DNA from: Sphingobacterium sp. UBA7855
GTDB taxonomy: Bacteria; Bacteroidota; Bacteroidia; Sphingobacteriales; Sphingobacteriaceae
Reading direction: 5' to 3'
Assembly (NCBI GenBank): GCA_002500745.1
Contig: DLST01000018.1
Coordinates: 62,001 to 126,000 of the forward strand
Length of the DNA: 64,000 bases
The notes under the pieces were generated by a model. The model was given only the letters and a program-made list of their open reading frames with translations, had not been told where the DNA came from and searched no databases. This document shows, in pieces, positions 27,787-36,524 of the stretch. A program made the position numbers and the translations under genes. The stretch's first letter is position 1. Each line of letters begins with the position of its first letter.

Positions 27787-29343
27787 ATGGAAGTTAGAAA
27801 ACTCATTCTTTCAATAATGATAGTGATTAATTTAATCATCTTATCATTTGGATTTATATTTACATCAAGCTGGTTTTGGCTGCTTATCATCCCATTTCCA
27901 CTGCTATTGATAGCATTATATCACAGTTTCCAAACTAAACATGCCATTCTGCGCAATTATCCTTTGGTTGGATATTTCCGTTATGTTTTTGAATCTATTC
28001 GTCCTGAATTGAGACAGTATTTTTGGGAATCAGATATGGATGGACGTCCTTTTAACAGAAGACAGCGTTCGATCGTATACCAGCGTGCAAAAAACCAACG
28101 TGAAACTGTCGCATTTGGTATGCAGACTGATCCGCAAGCTGTCGGGAATGAATGGGCAGCGCACTCTGTGTTCCCTTGTCATATCGAAAATCACGACCTG
28201 CGTACTACGATTGGAAACTCCGCTTGTAAAAAGCCTTATAGTTTAAGTGTGTTCAACATTTCAGCAATGAGTTACGGTGCCTTAAGCAAAACCGCAATAA
28301 CTGCCTTAAACAAAGGGGCTGCACTTCAAAACTTTGCGCACAACACGGGTGAAGGGGGTATTAGTGACTATCATAACAATGGCGGTGATTTAATTTGGCA
28401 GGTTGGTACAGGTTATTTTGGGTGCCGCAATAAAGAGGGAAAATTTGATGCCGAACTTTTCAGAGAAAAGTCACACCGTGAAAACGTGAAGATGATTGAG
28501 TTAAAACTCTCACAAGGTGCTAAACCAGGTCACGGGGGTATCCTTCCAGCAGCAAAAAATACACCGGAAGTTGCTGCCATTCGTCACGTTATTCCGGGAA
28601 CAGATGTCATGTCACCTCCAGCACATAGTGCATTCTCTTCGCCAACAGAAATGATGCATTTCATACAACATATGCGTGAATTGTCGGATGGAAAACCCAT
28701 CGGTTTTAAGATCTGTATCGGAGACAAACATGAGTTTATGGATATCTGTCATGCGATGCAAAACACACAGATTTTTCCAGATTTTATTTCTGTAGATGGA
28801 TCGGAAGGTGGTACGGGAGCCGCGCCACTTGAATTTACGGACAATTTAGGTATGCCGCTCTATGATGCACTGGCATTTGTCACAAAAACCTTAATTTCCT
28901 TCGGCCTAAAAAAACACATCAAAGTCATCGTATCCAGTCGTATCGTCACCGGGTTTGACATTTTAAAAGTTATCGCCCTAGGAGCAGATGCATGTTATAG
29001 CGCGCGGGGTATGATGTTCGCTTTGGGTTGCATCCAGGCACTTAAATGTAATGAAGACGTTTGCCCAGTTGGGGTGGCGACACAACAACCACACCTCTAC
29101 AAAGGACTAGACGTGAATGATAAATATGTGCGCGTCGCGCAGTTCCATCGTAACACTTTACGTGCTACTGTCGAAATTATGGAAGCTTGTGGATTCAAAA
29201 CACTTTCTGATGTATCGGCAGATAAATTTTATCGTAAAGTAGATGCGATACGGACATTGAGCTTTCAAGAAATTTATTTCGGAAATGAAGGTAAATTGGT
29301 CAACAGCCGCACAGATTTCGAAAGTAAGCTATTCGAAGATTAA
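27787..29343 (+). CDS. FMN-binding glutamate synthase family protein (membrane-anchored)
   Basis: 518 residues. Two N-terminal hydrophobic segments (about residues 5-50) precede a complete FMN-binding alpha/beta barrel like the central domain of glutamate synthase GltB: ISAMSYGALSKTAI, NTGEGGISDYH, KPGHGGILPAAKN, DGSEGGTGAAPLEF and the Cys cluster ARGMMFALGCIQALKCNEDVCPVG (CxxxxxCxxxxxC, likely 3Fe-4S). The amidotransferase domain of real glutamate synthase is absent, so it cannot use glutamine in the usual way. True substrate unknown. A strong terminator follows. Confidence 0.9.
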   Translation: MEVRKLILSIMIVINLIILSFGFIFTSSWFWLLIIPFPLLLIALYHSFQTKHAILRNYPLVGYFRYVFESIRPELRQYFWESDMDGRPFNRRQRSIVYQRAKNQRETVAFGMQTDPQAVGNEWAAHSVFPCHIENHDLRTTIGNSACKKPYSLSVFNISAMSYGALSKTAITALNKGAALQNFAHNTGEGGISDYHNNGGDLIWQVGTGYFGCRNKEGKFDAELFREKSHRENVKMIELKLSQGAKPGHGGILPAAKNTPEVAAIRHVIPGTDVMSPPAHSAFSSPTEMMHFIQHMRELSDGKPIGFKICIGDKHEFMDICHAMQNTQIFPDFISVDGSEGGTGAAPLEFTDNLGMPLYDALAFVTKTLISFGLKKHIKVIVSSRIVTGFDILKVIALGADACYSARGMMFALGCIQALKCNEDVCPVGVATQQPHLYKGLDVNDKYVRVAQFHRNTLRATVEIMEACGFKTLSDVSADKFYRKVDAIRTLSFQEIYFGNEGKLVNSRTDFESKLFED

Positions 29344-29367
29344 GCGGCATTTTTTAAATAAAACAGC

Positions 29368-29406
29368 AAGTCCCCTATGTAAAATCAGCATAGGGGACTT
29401 TTTTAT
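29368..29406 (+). terminator. Strong terminator
   Basis: Perfect 12-base stem AAGTCCCCTATG / CATAGGGGACTT with a 9-base loop, followed by TTTTTT. It ends the glutamate-synthase-like gene. Confidence 0.93.
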
Positions 29407-29443
29407 AGCTTGCTTACTTCAGGAATATGCCGAACATAAATAA

Positions 29444-29887
29444 TTATTCTAGATTAAAGAGTACACGATGTAAAATCGTATTTGAGACAGCAATCTGATC
29501 ATCGTTCAACCCCTCCAAGGCCTGTTCAATTGTATTTCTAGCTTGCTTCATGCCCTCATCCTTCATCTTTCTTCCCGTTTTTGTCAAATAGATCAGATTA
29601 GACCGTCTATCGTTTTTATCGTTCACGCGAATAACCAGATTGACCCGTTCCAAATTATTTATTAGCCGAGTCACGCTCGGCTTGTCCCGAAATGTACGAA
29701 TAGCTAACTCCTGCTGGGTAAGCCCCTCCTCTACCCAAAGGTTATACATGATACTCCATTGTTCAGAAGTAATGCTTAAACCGGCCTCCCGGAGATTACG
29801 CTGTAACCTTCGCATAACTGCAATGGAATATTTACCCGTTAGGAAATTATAAAAATACTCTTGTGATACTAAATCTTGGTGCAACAT
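29444..29887 (-). CDS. MarR family transcriptional regulator
   Basis: 147 residues, typical for MarR. The winged helix lies at about residues 35-110: LSITSEQWSIMYNLW, GLTQQELAIRTFRDKPSVTR as recognition region, and the wing DKNDRRSNLIYLT. Works as a dimer on palindromic operators and usually responds to small phenolic ligands. A nested palindrome directly upstream of the start (29887-29924) is a candidate autoregulatory site. No obvious target gene is adjacent other than the nitrilase upstream on the same strand. Confidence 0.92.
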   Translation of the reverse strand: MLHQDLVSQEYFYNFLTGKYSIAVMRRLQRNLREAGLSITSEQWSIMYNLWVEEGLTQQELAIRTFRDKPSVTRLINNLERVNLVIRVNDKNDRRSNLIYLTKTGRKMKDEGMKQARNTIEQALEGLNDDQIAVSNTILHRVLFNLE

Positions 29888-29924
29888 ATAATAATGGTTA
29901 TGGTTGTTTACGCAACTTATTATA
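29887..29924 (-). promoter_or_regulatory. Nested palindrome, candidate MarR operator
   Basis: Outer arms TATAATAA (29887-29894) and TTATTATA (29917-29924) are perfect inverse complements and enclose an inner GTTG-TTTACG-CAAC (29903-29916). The element starts at the marR start codon, so a bound dimer would block its transcription or translation. The sequence is observed; the role is inferred. Confidence 0.4.
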
Positions 29925-30024
29925 GCAATAAAATGCTGTTTTTCATATGATGTAAAAAAAAGCTAAACGTATTGTGGCTAATAGTTAGCCTAAATTACAC
30001 TTTAGCGTAGCATCTACAAACAAA

Positions 30025-30059
30025 ATTTATCAACATGTCATCAGTAGATGTTGATAAAT
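30025..30059. repeat. Perfect 12-base inverted repeat
   Basis: ATTTATCAACAT at 30025-30036 and ATGTTGATAAAT at 30048-30059 flank an 11-base loop. It lies between the end of the nitrilase gene and the start of marR. On the minus strand the hairpin is followed by a short T-rich stretch, so it may terminate the nitrilase transcript, or act as a dyad binding site. Confidence 0.6.
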
Positions 30060-30152
30060 CATCAAAATTTGATTTTTTGACACACTGAATTTAGCAAATA
30101 AAAAGTATACGACCAAAATTATTACTTGCAATTATACCTAATTAAAAAGGAG

Positions 30153-30929
30153 TTAGCTGATCGTAAAGGAATCAGAGTCTTTCAAGAAAGGGAATTTTTC
30201 ACGGGCTTCCAATAAGTCATTGGGATTTAAGGTAAATGTATATAAGTCTTCATCTTCCGGTTTGTAATATACGACATCCCCTAGCGGAGATATACACATC
30301 GAACCGCCAGAATAATAAACGTCATTACCATCGTGCCCAACCCGGTTCACACCAACGACATAGGCTTGATTTTCTATCGCGCGTGCTGGAATAAGGGCTC
30401 TCCAATGCGCAGATCGCTTGTCAGGCCAACTGGCGGTATATACTAAAATATCGTATGCACTATTTTGATTTTTAGACCAAACAGGGAATCTAAGATCATA
30501 ACAAATCATTGGACAAATTTTCCAGCCTTTGATATCTACTAAAATGCGTTCATTGCCAGGTTCGAAGTATTCATTTTCTTTTGATAATCCAAAGAGATGG
30601 CGTTTGTCATATTTTACATATTTGCCATCAGGAAACATCCACACAAAACGATTATAATATTTCCCACCGTCTTCAATGATCAAAGAACCGGCGACAACAC
30701 AATTAAGCGAACTAGCCATCTCAAATAGCCATCTTGTAGTAGGTCCATTTGCGGGTTCCGCACATTTCTTAACATTATTTGTGAAGCCTGTATTAAACAT
30801 CTCAGGAAGAATAATAACATCCGTTTTTTCGCGCAATGCGGAAAGTCTCAACGCGAGATTATTTAGATTCTTCTCTATATTTTCCCAAAATAGGTATGCT
30901 TGAAATACGGTGATCTTTAAAGGCTCCAT
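30153..30929 (-). CDS. Nitrilase superfamily amidohydrolase (omega-amidase, YafV-like)
   Basis: 258 residues. The Glu-Lys-Cys catalytic triad is visible in VIILPEMFNTGF, VKYDKRHLF and CPMICYDLRFPVW. The GGSMCISPLGDV segment is also typical. The closest described function is omega-amidase, which hydrolyses alpha-ketoglutaramate or alpha-ketosuccinamate in methionine salvage and glutamine transaminase metabolism. Cytoplasmic. It is 84 bases downstream of the polyprenyl synthase gene on the same strand. Confidence 0.88.
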   Translation of the reverse strand: MEPLKITVFQAYLFWENIEKNLNNLALRLSALREKTDVIILPEMFNTGFTNNVKKCAEPANGPTTRWLFEMASSLNCVVAGSLIIEDGGKYYNRFVWMFPDGKYVKYDKRHLFGLSKENEYFEPGNERILVDIKGWKICPMICYDLRFPVWSKNQNSAYDILVYTASWPDKRSAHWRALIPARAIENQAYVVGVNRVGHDGNDVYYSGGSMCISPLGDVVYYKPEDEDLYTFTLNPNDLLEAREKFPFLKDSDSFTIS

Positions 30930-31013
30930 GAACGTAATCTAAAAATTTACTTAATTATTTTATAATAAAATAACCATTTAACGGCAAGATACAAATTTTA
31001 AAAGAAATAATAC

Positions 31014-31982
31014 TTATTGCTGCCGTACCAAAAGGTTATTTGCTAACACTAATAACGGTTCCTTGCGATGATTTGGTACATTTAAAGCTTCCATTTTTTC
31101 GAAAGCCCGCTGTGTATAGCTATCCTTAAGTTTGTCCGCAGCAGCTTTAATTTCATATTTTCCATACAATGCAAGCATATCGTCTATCTTTGATGGAGTA
31201 TCCTCAGCAGGAGCTTCCAACAAATTCTTTAAAATGGGCTTATCTTCGTTCGAAATCACCGCCATCAACTTCACCAATAAAAACGTCTTTTTATTGATCA
31301 GAATATCACCACCAACGATCTTTCCAAAGGTTTCCGGATCGCCGTAAGCATCCAAAATATCATCTTGTAACTGGAATGCTAAACCCACATTCTCACCAAA
31401 ATCGTAAATCAGTTGCTGTTGCTGTTCATCTGCTCCCGACAAAATAGCGCCCAATTGCAATGCTCCGCCCAATAATACCGAAGTCTTCAAGCGGATCATT
31501 TCCAGATATTCAGCCATCGACAGCGAACTCCGACTTTCGTAATCCATATCCAATTGTTGGCCCTCACATACCTCCATGGCAACTTTACTTAAAATTTTCA
31601 ACGTTGCTGGTAGATAAACCGGATTACATTTTGATATTTCCTCATAGGCTTTAACCAACAATCCGTCACCAGATAATATGGCAATATTAGCGTCCCATTT
31701 CTCGTGGACTGTCGTTTTACCTCTTCTTAAGGGTGCCTTATCCATCAGATCATCGTGGATTAGCGAAAAGTTGTGAAAAAACTCAACTGCTTTGGCAGCG
31801 GGTATAATATCGGTCATGTCGTGCATACCGAATAATTCGGCCGCCATCAAGGTCAGTACAGGTCGAACCCGCTTCCCTCCCAAAGTCAAAATATACCGTA
31901 TTGGATCATATAAATTGGATGGTGTTTCAGGAAATTTACTTGTCTCTATCGCCTCCATCACGAGTTGTTGTAAATGTTGCAT
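31014..31982 (-). CDS. Polyprenyl (geranylgeranyl/octaprenyl-type) diphosphate synthase
   Basis: 322 residues. Both aspartate-rich motifs that bind magnesium and prenyl diphosphate are present: the first in FSLIHDDLMDKAPLRRGK and the second in LAFQLQDDILDAYGD, plus GGKRVRPVL. It builds linear all-trans prenyl diphosphates from farnesyl diphosphate and isopentenyl diphosphate, likely for menaquinone side chains or carotenoids. Chain length cannot be set from this view. A leftward -7-like element lies at 32005-32012, divergent from the GT4 gene. Confidence 0.9.
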   Translation of the reverse strand: MQHLQQLVMEAIETSKFPETPSNLYDPIRYILTLGGKRVRPVLTLMAAELFGMHDMTDIIPAAKAVEFFHNFSLIHDDLMDKAPLRRGKTTVHEKWDANIAILSGDGLLVKAYEEISKCNPVYLPATLKILSKVAMEVCEGQQLDMDYESRSSLSMAEYLEMIRLKTSVLLGGALQLGAILSGADEQQQQLIYDFGENVGLAFQLQDDILDAYGDPETFGKIVGGDILINKKTFLLVKLMAVISNEDKPILKNLLEAPAEDTPSKIDDMLALYGKYEIKAAADKLKDSYTQRAFEKMEALNVPNHRKEPLLVLANNLLVRQQ

Positions 31983-32004
31983 ATATCTTTACGATCGAAT
32001 CTTG

Positions 32005-32012
32005 CGAATATA
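32005..32012 (-). promoter_or_regulatory. -7-like element TATATTCG for the prenyl synthase
   Basis: The minus strand reads TATATTCG, one base from TAnnTTTG, 23 bases before the start codon. It is divergent to the element at 32071. Confidence 0.35.
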
Positions 32013-32070
32013 GCAATAATCGGATAGAAATGGCAATTTTGTCCCTTTAAAGGAAGTCGCCCCAAAATTG

Positions 32071-32078
32071 TACATTTG
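32071..32078 (+). promoter_or_regulatory. -7 promoter element TACATTTG for the GT4 gene
   Basis: Exact TAnnTTTG match ending 15 bases before the ATG at 32094, giving a leader of about ten bases. The upstream TTG at 32076 is inside this element, which argues against it as start codon. Confidence 0.55.
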
Positions 32079-32093
32079 TACAAGTATTTTATT

Positions 32094-33263
32094 ATGCGCA
32101 TACTGATTATCCATACATTTTACCAAGATCCTGGCGGTGAAGATACTGTGTTTCAGCAGGAAGCTTCCCTCCTTACTCAGGATCATGAAGTCCTCACGAT
32201 CACTTTCCAAAATAAAAAGGGATGGAGGGGAGCCCTACAGACGGTGGGATCCTTTTGGAATATTTTCGCTGCGCAACGTGTCAAGGAAAAAATAAATACG
32301 TTTAAGCCAGATATCGTTCACATACATAACATACATTATGCAGCTGGTCCAGTCGTCGTACGTACCATCGCCAAACTCGGAATCCCACAGGTCATGACGC
32401 TCCATAACTTCCGGCTGTTATGCCCATCAGCCACCCTCTATCATCACAACCATCTCTTTTTGGACTCAATCCATGAGAACTTCCCTTGGACTGCCGTGCG
32501 ACAAAAAGCATTCAATAACTCTACGGTAAAAACATTTATCCTAGCTCTGAATTATTGGGTTCACCGTAGAATTGGGACCTGGAAAAAAGTAAATCGATAC
32601 ATCACTTTAAGCTCTTTTGCAAAAGAGATATTTGTTAAATCTACGCTAAACCTTTTACCTCACCTATTCGCTGTTAAACCAAACTTTGTCTTTCCTACTA
32701 CAGTAGCTCGCAAAGTTACCACTCCCTACTTCATTTACGTCGGTCGCCTTTCAGAAGAAAAAGGTATATTAAATCTGATAGATGCTTTTATCGGTTCAGA
32801 TTTTAAACTACAGATCATTGGCGGGGGACCGCTCGAAGAGGTAGTAAACAGACGCGTCAAGGGTCAGCCTAATATTTCCTACCTTGGCTTTAAAAAGAGA
32901 GATGAAATCTTGCCCTTGGTAGCAGATGCACAAGCATTGCTGGTTCCTTCCATTTGTTTCGAGGGCATGCCGATTACAATTCTTGAAGCTTACTCTGTAG
33001 GCACAGCCGTACTCTGCTCCAATATTGGCCCACTCCCTGAATTGATTGCTACTGGCAAAACAGGGCTGACATTCGATCCCCACAATAAAAATGACATCAT
33101 CCGAGCGTTGACCGCATGGAGTACAAAAATGAAAGATGAAAAAGATGAGATAACAAAGACCTGTAGTTCTTACTATTTTAGTAATTTTACGCCTGAACTA
33201 AATAAAGAAAAATTATTGGCGATCTATCAGGACGCTATTCACGATAAAAATCAGAATAAATGA
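32094..33263 (+). CDS. Glycosyltransferase family 4
   Basis: 389 residues from the ATG at 32094. GT-B fold: RILIIHTFYQDPGGEDTVF at the N-terminus, HIHNIHYAAGP, LHNFRLLCPSATL, then YVGRLSEEKGILNL and the EX7E motif in EGMPITILEAYSVGTAV. Probably a surface-polysaccharide sugar transferase. It is separate from the glycan cluster at the window start. The stop overlaps the next gene's ATG by 4 bases, an odd operon pairing with an Fe-S factor. Confidence 0.88.
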   Translation: MRILIIHTFYQDPGGEDTVFQQEASLLTQDHEVLTITFQNKKGWRGALQTVGSFWNIFAAQRVKEKINTFKPDIVHIHNIHYAAGPVVVRTIAKLGIPQVMTLHNFRLLCPSATLYHHNHLFLDSIHENFPWTAVRQKAFNNSTVKTFILALNYWVHRRIGTWKKVNRYITLSSFAKEIFVKSTLNLLPHLFAVKPNFVFPTTVARKVTTPYFIYVGRLSEEKGILNLIDAFIGSDFKLQIIGGGPLEEVVNRRVKGQPNISYLGFKKRDEILPLVADAQALLVPSICFEGMPITILEAYSVGTAVLCSNIGPLPELIATGKTGLTFDPHNKNDIIRALTAWSTKMKDEKDEITKTCSSYYFSNFTPELNKEKLLAIYQDAIHDKNQNK

Positions 33264-33589
33264 GTATCATCGTATTAGATAAACTTGGTTTAGCACCGCA
33301 GATACAGACTGTACTGGAATCGATTTATGATCCTGAACTCAAACCTGCAAATATTGTAGATTTGGGGCTTGTATATGAAATCATTACGAAGGAAGAAGGC
33401 ATTGCAAAGATTGTGATGACACTTACTGCTCCAGGCTGTCCGGTGGCAGGCGAAATTATGAATGAAGTTCAAGAAAAAGTTGCTGCCATAGCAGGCATCA
33501 AAGAAGCATTGGTAGAATTGACATTTGATCCGCCTTGGACCAAAGACATGATGTCGGAAGAAGCAAAGCTAGAATTGGGATTTTTGTAA
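33260..33589 (+). CDS. MIP18 / DUF59 metal-sulfur cluster assembly factor (SufT-like)
   Basis: 109 residues. The DUF59 fold is clear: SIYDPELKPANIVDLGLVYE, then MTLTAPGCPVAGEI with Cys60 at the conserved position, and VELTFDPPWTKDMMS at the end. It helps deliver iron-sulfur clusters to target proteins, as PaaD and SufT do. It starts within the last codons of the GT4 gene and converges with the antiporter gene with only 3 bases between stops. Confidence 0.9.
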   Translation: MSIIVLDKLGLAPQIQTVLESIYDPELKPANIVDLGLVYEIITKEEGIAKIVMTLTAPGCPVAGEIMNEVQEKVAAIAGIKEALVELTFDPPWTKDMMSEEAKLELGFL

Positions 33590-33592
33590 CGC

Positions 33593-34834
33593 CTAAATCC
33601 TCTGATTATTTTCTAGATCACTTAGCTTCTTTAAGGGCTTGGCACTATTGGGATCTGCTCCAAAAAGTGTTTTCCACAGCTTTCGAGACTCTTTGGTCAA
33701 TAGAGGCGATACGATTGAAAGAATAAGTACATAAACAACCACAAAGGATTGAATAACCGGCAATAAGGCCCCCGCTTTGCCAATATTTGCCATGATAATA
33801 GAAAACTCTCCACGCGCAGACAAGGTGAAGCCGATATCAAAAGAAGTTTTAGGCTTCATGCCCGAAAATTTAGCCGCAAAATATCCTGATGCAAGATTAC
33901 CCAGCATGGTGACCAATGCTGCGATCGAAGCCCAAAAAACGGCACCCCCTAGCGACATGATATCAATGGACAATCCGAAACTAAAGAAAAACATCGCCCC
34001 AAAAAAATCTTTATAGGGCAGTACCATGGATTCAATTTTTTTAATGTATTGAGAATCTGCAAGCACCAATCCAGCCATCAATGCACCAATAGCCTCTGCA
34101 ACGTGTATCGTTTCGGAAAATCCCGCCACAATAAAAAGCAGTGCAAAGATGATCAATATAAATAATTCGGAGGTTTTCTCCTTCAATAACCGATCAATTG
34201 CAGGCACCAACTTTCTGCCTAAAATCAAAAACGCCAATATAAACCCTAAAGCCAATAAAGAAGTTCCGGCCACTGTCCAAAAAGAGCTGCTCCCCGTAAG
34301 AATCAAGCCTGAAAGAAAGGAGATATGCATCGCTATAAACAGATCATCGAACATAATCATACCCATAATGACCTCAGTCTCGGGGTTGGCAGTACGTTTG
34401 AGATCAGTCAGAACTTTTGCAACAATAGCTGTCGAGGAACTTGTCATAATACCGCAAAGCACCATCATTTCCTTAAATGGCATGTCCATCAACCAACCGA
34501 TCAATAGCCCTGATGTAAAGTTCAATAAAACATAAATGGTTCCCCCTGTCACAATGGCTTTGCCAGACTTAACAAGCCGATTGACTGAAAACTCAAGACC
34601 AAGATAGAACAGCAGGAACAGTACCCCCAAACGGCCCATGAAATCGATAAAGGGCTTGCTTTCTGTAAAAGTTAAATCCACCATGCCAATCTGTGGGGCG
34701 TGCTGTCCCAACACCATTCCTATAATGATGAAAAAAGGGATAACAGAAAACTTAAGCTTATTGGCAATTAGGCCAACAATGGCAACGAGTCCTACAGCGA
34801 TTCCAATTTCCAGAATTAAGGTATGTGATAGCAT
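33593..34834 (-). CDS. Monovalent cation:proton antiporter, CPA2 (KefB/KhtU) type
   Basis: 413 residues with about twelve membrane segments. CPA2 motifs: LGLEFSVNRLVKSGKA, MTSSSTAIVAKVL and FTLSARGEFSIIMANIG. There is no TrkA-N (RCK-N) domain, which is instead partly supplied by the separate regulatory protein encoded 3 bases upstream. Together they resemble the Bacillus KhtTU potassium-efflux pair. Likely exports potassium or sodium in exchange for protons at the inner membrane. Confidence 0.9.
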   Translation of the reverse strand: MLSHTLILEIGIAVGLVAIVGLIANKLKFSVIPFFIIIGMVLGQHAPQIGMVDLTFTESKPFIDFMGRLGVLFLLFYLGLEFSVNRLVKSGKAIVTGGTIYVLLNFTSGLLIGWLMDMPFKEMMVLCGIMTSSSTAIVAKVLTDLKRTANPETEVIMGMIMFDDLFIAMHISFLSGLILTGSSSFWTVAGTSLLALGFILAFLILGRKLVPAIDRLLKEKTSELFILIIFALLFIVAGFSETIHVAEAIGALMAGLVLADSQYIKKIESMVLPYKDFFGAMFFFSFGLSIDIMSLGGAVFWASIAALVTMLGNLASGYFAAKFSGMKPKTSFDIGFTLSARGEFSIIMANIGKAGALLPVIQSFVVVYVLILSIVSPLLTKESRKLWKTLFGADPNSAKPLKKLSDLENNQRI

Positions 34835-34837
34835 AAA

Positions 34838-35317
34838 TTACAGTAAAATTTCCTTTAAAAGTTTAATATTATTCTTTTTCCCCGCGATAACCAGTGTCGT
34901 ACCTGGGCTAATCAAATAAGATGGTCCTGGATTAATAACCGTATCATCATCCCGTATACCAGCAATAATCGATGCGCCGGTGCGTTGACGGACTTCCAAC
35001 TCCCCAATTGTCTTTCCTGCACCTTCATTTTTGCCCTCTACTTTGTACCATTCAATGCGCAAATCGTCCAGAGCAACTTCAATCGTCTCCAAAGCCTTCG
35101 GCTTATAGGACAATCCACCGATAATTCCCGCAATCTGACGGGACTCATCGTCATTAAGTGTCATCACACAACGTGATTCATGCTCCTCGTCATCATAGCG
35201 ATAAAGTTCCCGTCTGCCATCGTCATGGATAACAACAACCATGTTATCTCCCGCATCGGTTTCAATTTGAAATTTTTTCCCAATTCCAATCAGATCGGAC
35301 TCTCTTACAATAGACAT
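34838..35317 (-). CDS. Cation:proton antiporter regulatory subunit with TrkA-C domain (KhtT-like)
   Basis: 159 residues. The N-terminal part ([35 protein letters not shown]) matches KhtT. The C-terminal TrkA-C/RCK-C domain (about residues 80-159) has [43 protein letters not shown]. In B. subtilis KhtT gates the KhtU antiporter in response to methylglyoxal, cyclic dinucleotide or pH. It is promoter-proximal in a two-gene operon with the antiporter. Confidence 0.9.
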   Translation of the reverse strand: MSIVRESDLIGIGKKFQIETDAGDNMVVVIHDDGRRELYRYDDEEHESRCVMTLNDDESRQIAGIIGGLSYKPKALETIEVALDDLRIEWYKVEGKNEGAGKTIGELEVRQRTGASIIAGIRDDDTVINPGPSYLISPGTTLVIAGKKNNIKLLKEILL

Positions 35318-35621
35318 AATCTTCTTTTTAAAATATATACCAATAATAAAAAAACCTTCATAATTTTGTATAAACGAACTTTATGAAAGCAGACTGAAGA
35401 TGTTTTCAGCCAATAAAAACAAAGACTTACAGAAAAGACAGCATCAGTACTTAGCTACTAAATACAAATTTAGCCAAAAATTCAGTCTTAAACGAATCCG
35501 TCAATAGCTAATAGGGTGGCTTCGCGAGGTGCAAATTACCCTAAGATAACAAAAAAGAACAGAGGAAACAAATCCTCTCTCCTATCCCATGGTATGCGCG
35601 AGCCCAATAAACCCGTTTTTT
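35318..35621. other. Intergenic region upstream of khtT-like gene
   Basis: 304 AT-rich bases. Two weak dyads are seen: TTCATAA/TTATGAA around 35357-35387 and AGGGT/ACCCT around 35512-35544. No gene with coding character and no consensus -7 element were found. Confidence 0.4.
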
Positions 35622-36410
35622 TTATTCCTGCAAGGAAGCATCAATCAACCGATAAGTGCCATCTTCCCGAAGCTGACTACGGCCAATGGTTATATTTTTT
35701 GAATGATAAAATAAAAAAATCCAGCCTGCTGGCGCGCCTTCTGCCCAATACTCCTGACGCAAGGCTTTGGAGCGCCGGCCGTCAAAATCATATTTTGCCA
35801 CATAGTTATGGAAAATCTCTTCAGGCTCGGGCAATACATCTCCACCAAAGAAGTAATGCTGACCACCTGTTCGAATATGAAATGCCTGATGATGTTCGGT
35901 ATGTCCGCCATTGAGCGCATAGCTGATTTCATCATTTATTTTTCCTTCACCTTCCACCAATATCAAATTACCGCTGCGTTGAATCACATCAAAAATCTCT
36001 GTCCGGTATGAACTGGAAATTCCCGAGTAGGCATCTTCCCATTCACCACGCTGTACAATATATTCGGCCTCAGGAAATGCTATCCGACCCGTTCCACTTT
36101 CAAATGTCACCATACCACCGGCATGATCTTTATGCAGATGGGACATCAATACATATTTTACATCATCAGGCCGATATCCTAATTTATAGATGTTATCATA
36201 CAGCTGTAAATGCCCATTTTCATCCGTATAACCAAGACCAGTATCACAAAGTACTAGCCCGCCATCGGTTTGGATCAAGAAAGGATGAACATCGATAAAC
36301 ATAGCGCCCGGACGGTCCTGAGGGGCATCTATCGAAGGGTCGAAAGGAACAAATTTTCTGCTTTTATCTACCGAAAAAGAACCTTCGTATAAAGAATAAG
36401 CCTGTACCAT
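35622..36410 (-). CDS. MBL-fold metallo-hydrolase
   Basis: 262 residues from the ATG at 36410; a TTG 33 bases upstream was rejected because the family starts at VQAYSLYEGSFSVD. The metal-binding HxHxDH motif is LMSHLHKDHAGG, with further ligands in GGHTEHHQAFHI and FFGGDVLPEPEEIF. This subgroup resembles quorum-quenching lactonases and other zinc hydrolases; the substrate is unknown. Divergent from recJ. Confidence 0.88.
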   Translation of the reverse strand: MVQAYSLYEGSFSVDKSRKFVPFDPSIDAPQDRPGAMFIDVHPFLIQTDGGLVLCDTGLGYTDENGHLQLYDNIYKLGYRPDDVKYVLMSHLHKDHAGGMVTFESGTGRIAFPEAEYIVQRGEWEDAYSGISSSYRTEIFDVIQRSGNLILVEGEGKINDEISYALNGGHTEHHQAFHIRTGGQHYFFGGDVLPEPEEIFHNYVAKYDFDGRRSKALRQEYWAEGAPAGWIFLFYHSKNITIGRSQLREDGTYRLIDASLQE

Positions 36411-36524
36411 ATTTAAAACATTGGGAATATGCACGTTAAGCAACAGCGAATCAATACCCGGTTTAGGAATTAGGTAAGTCCAGCCTTAAAACGTATATTT
36501 ACACTTAAAATATTGTGCAAAGAT

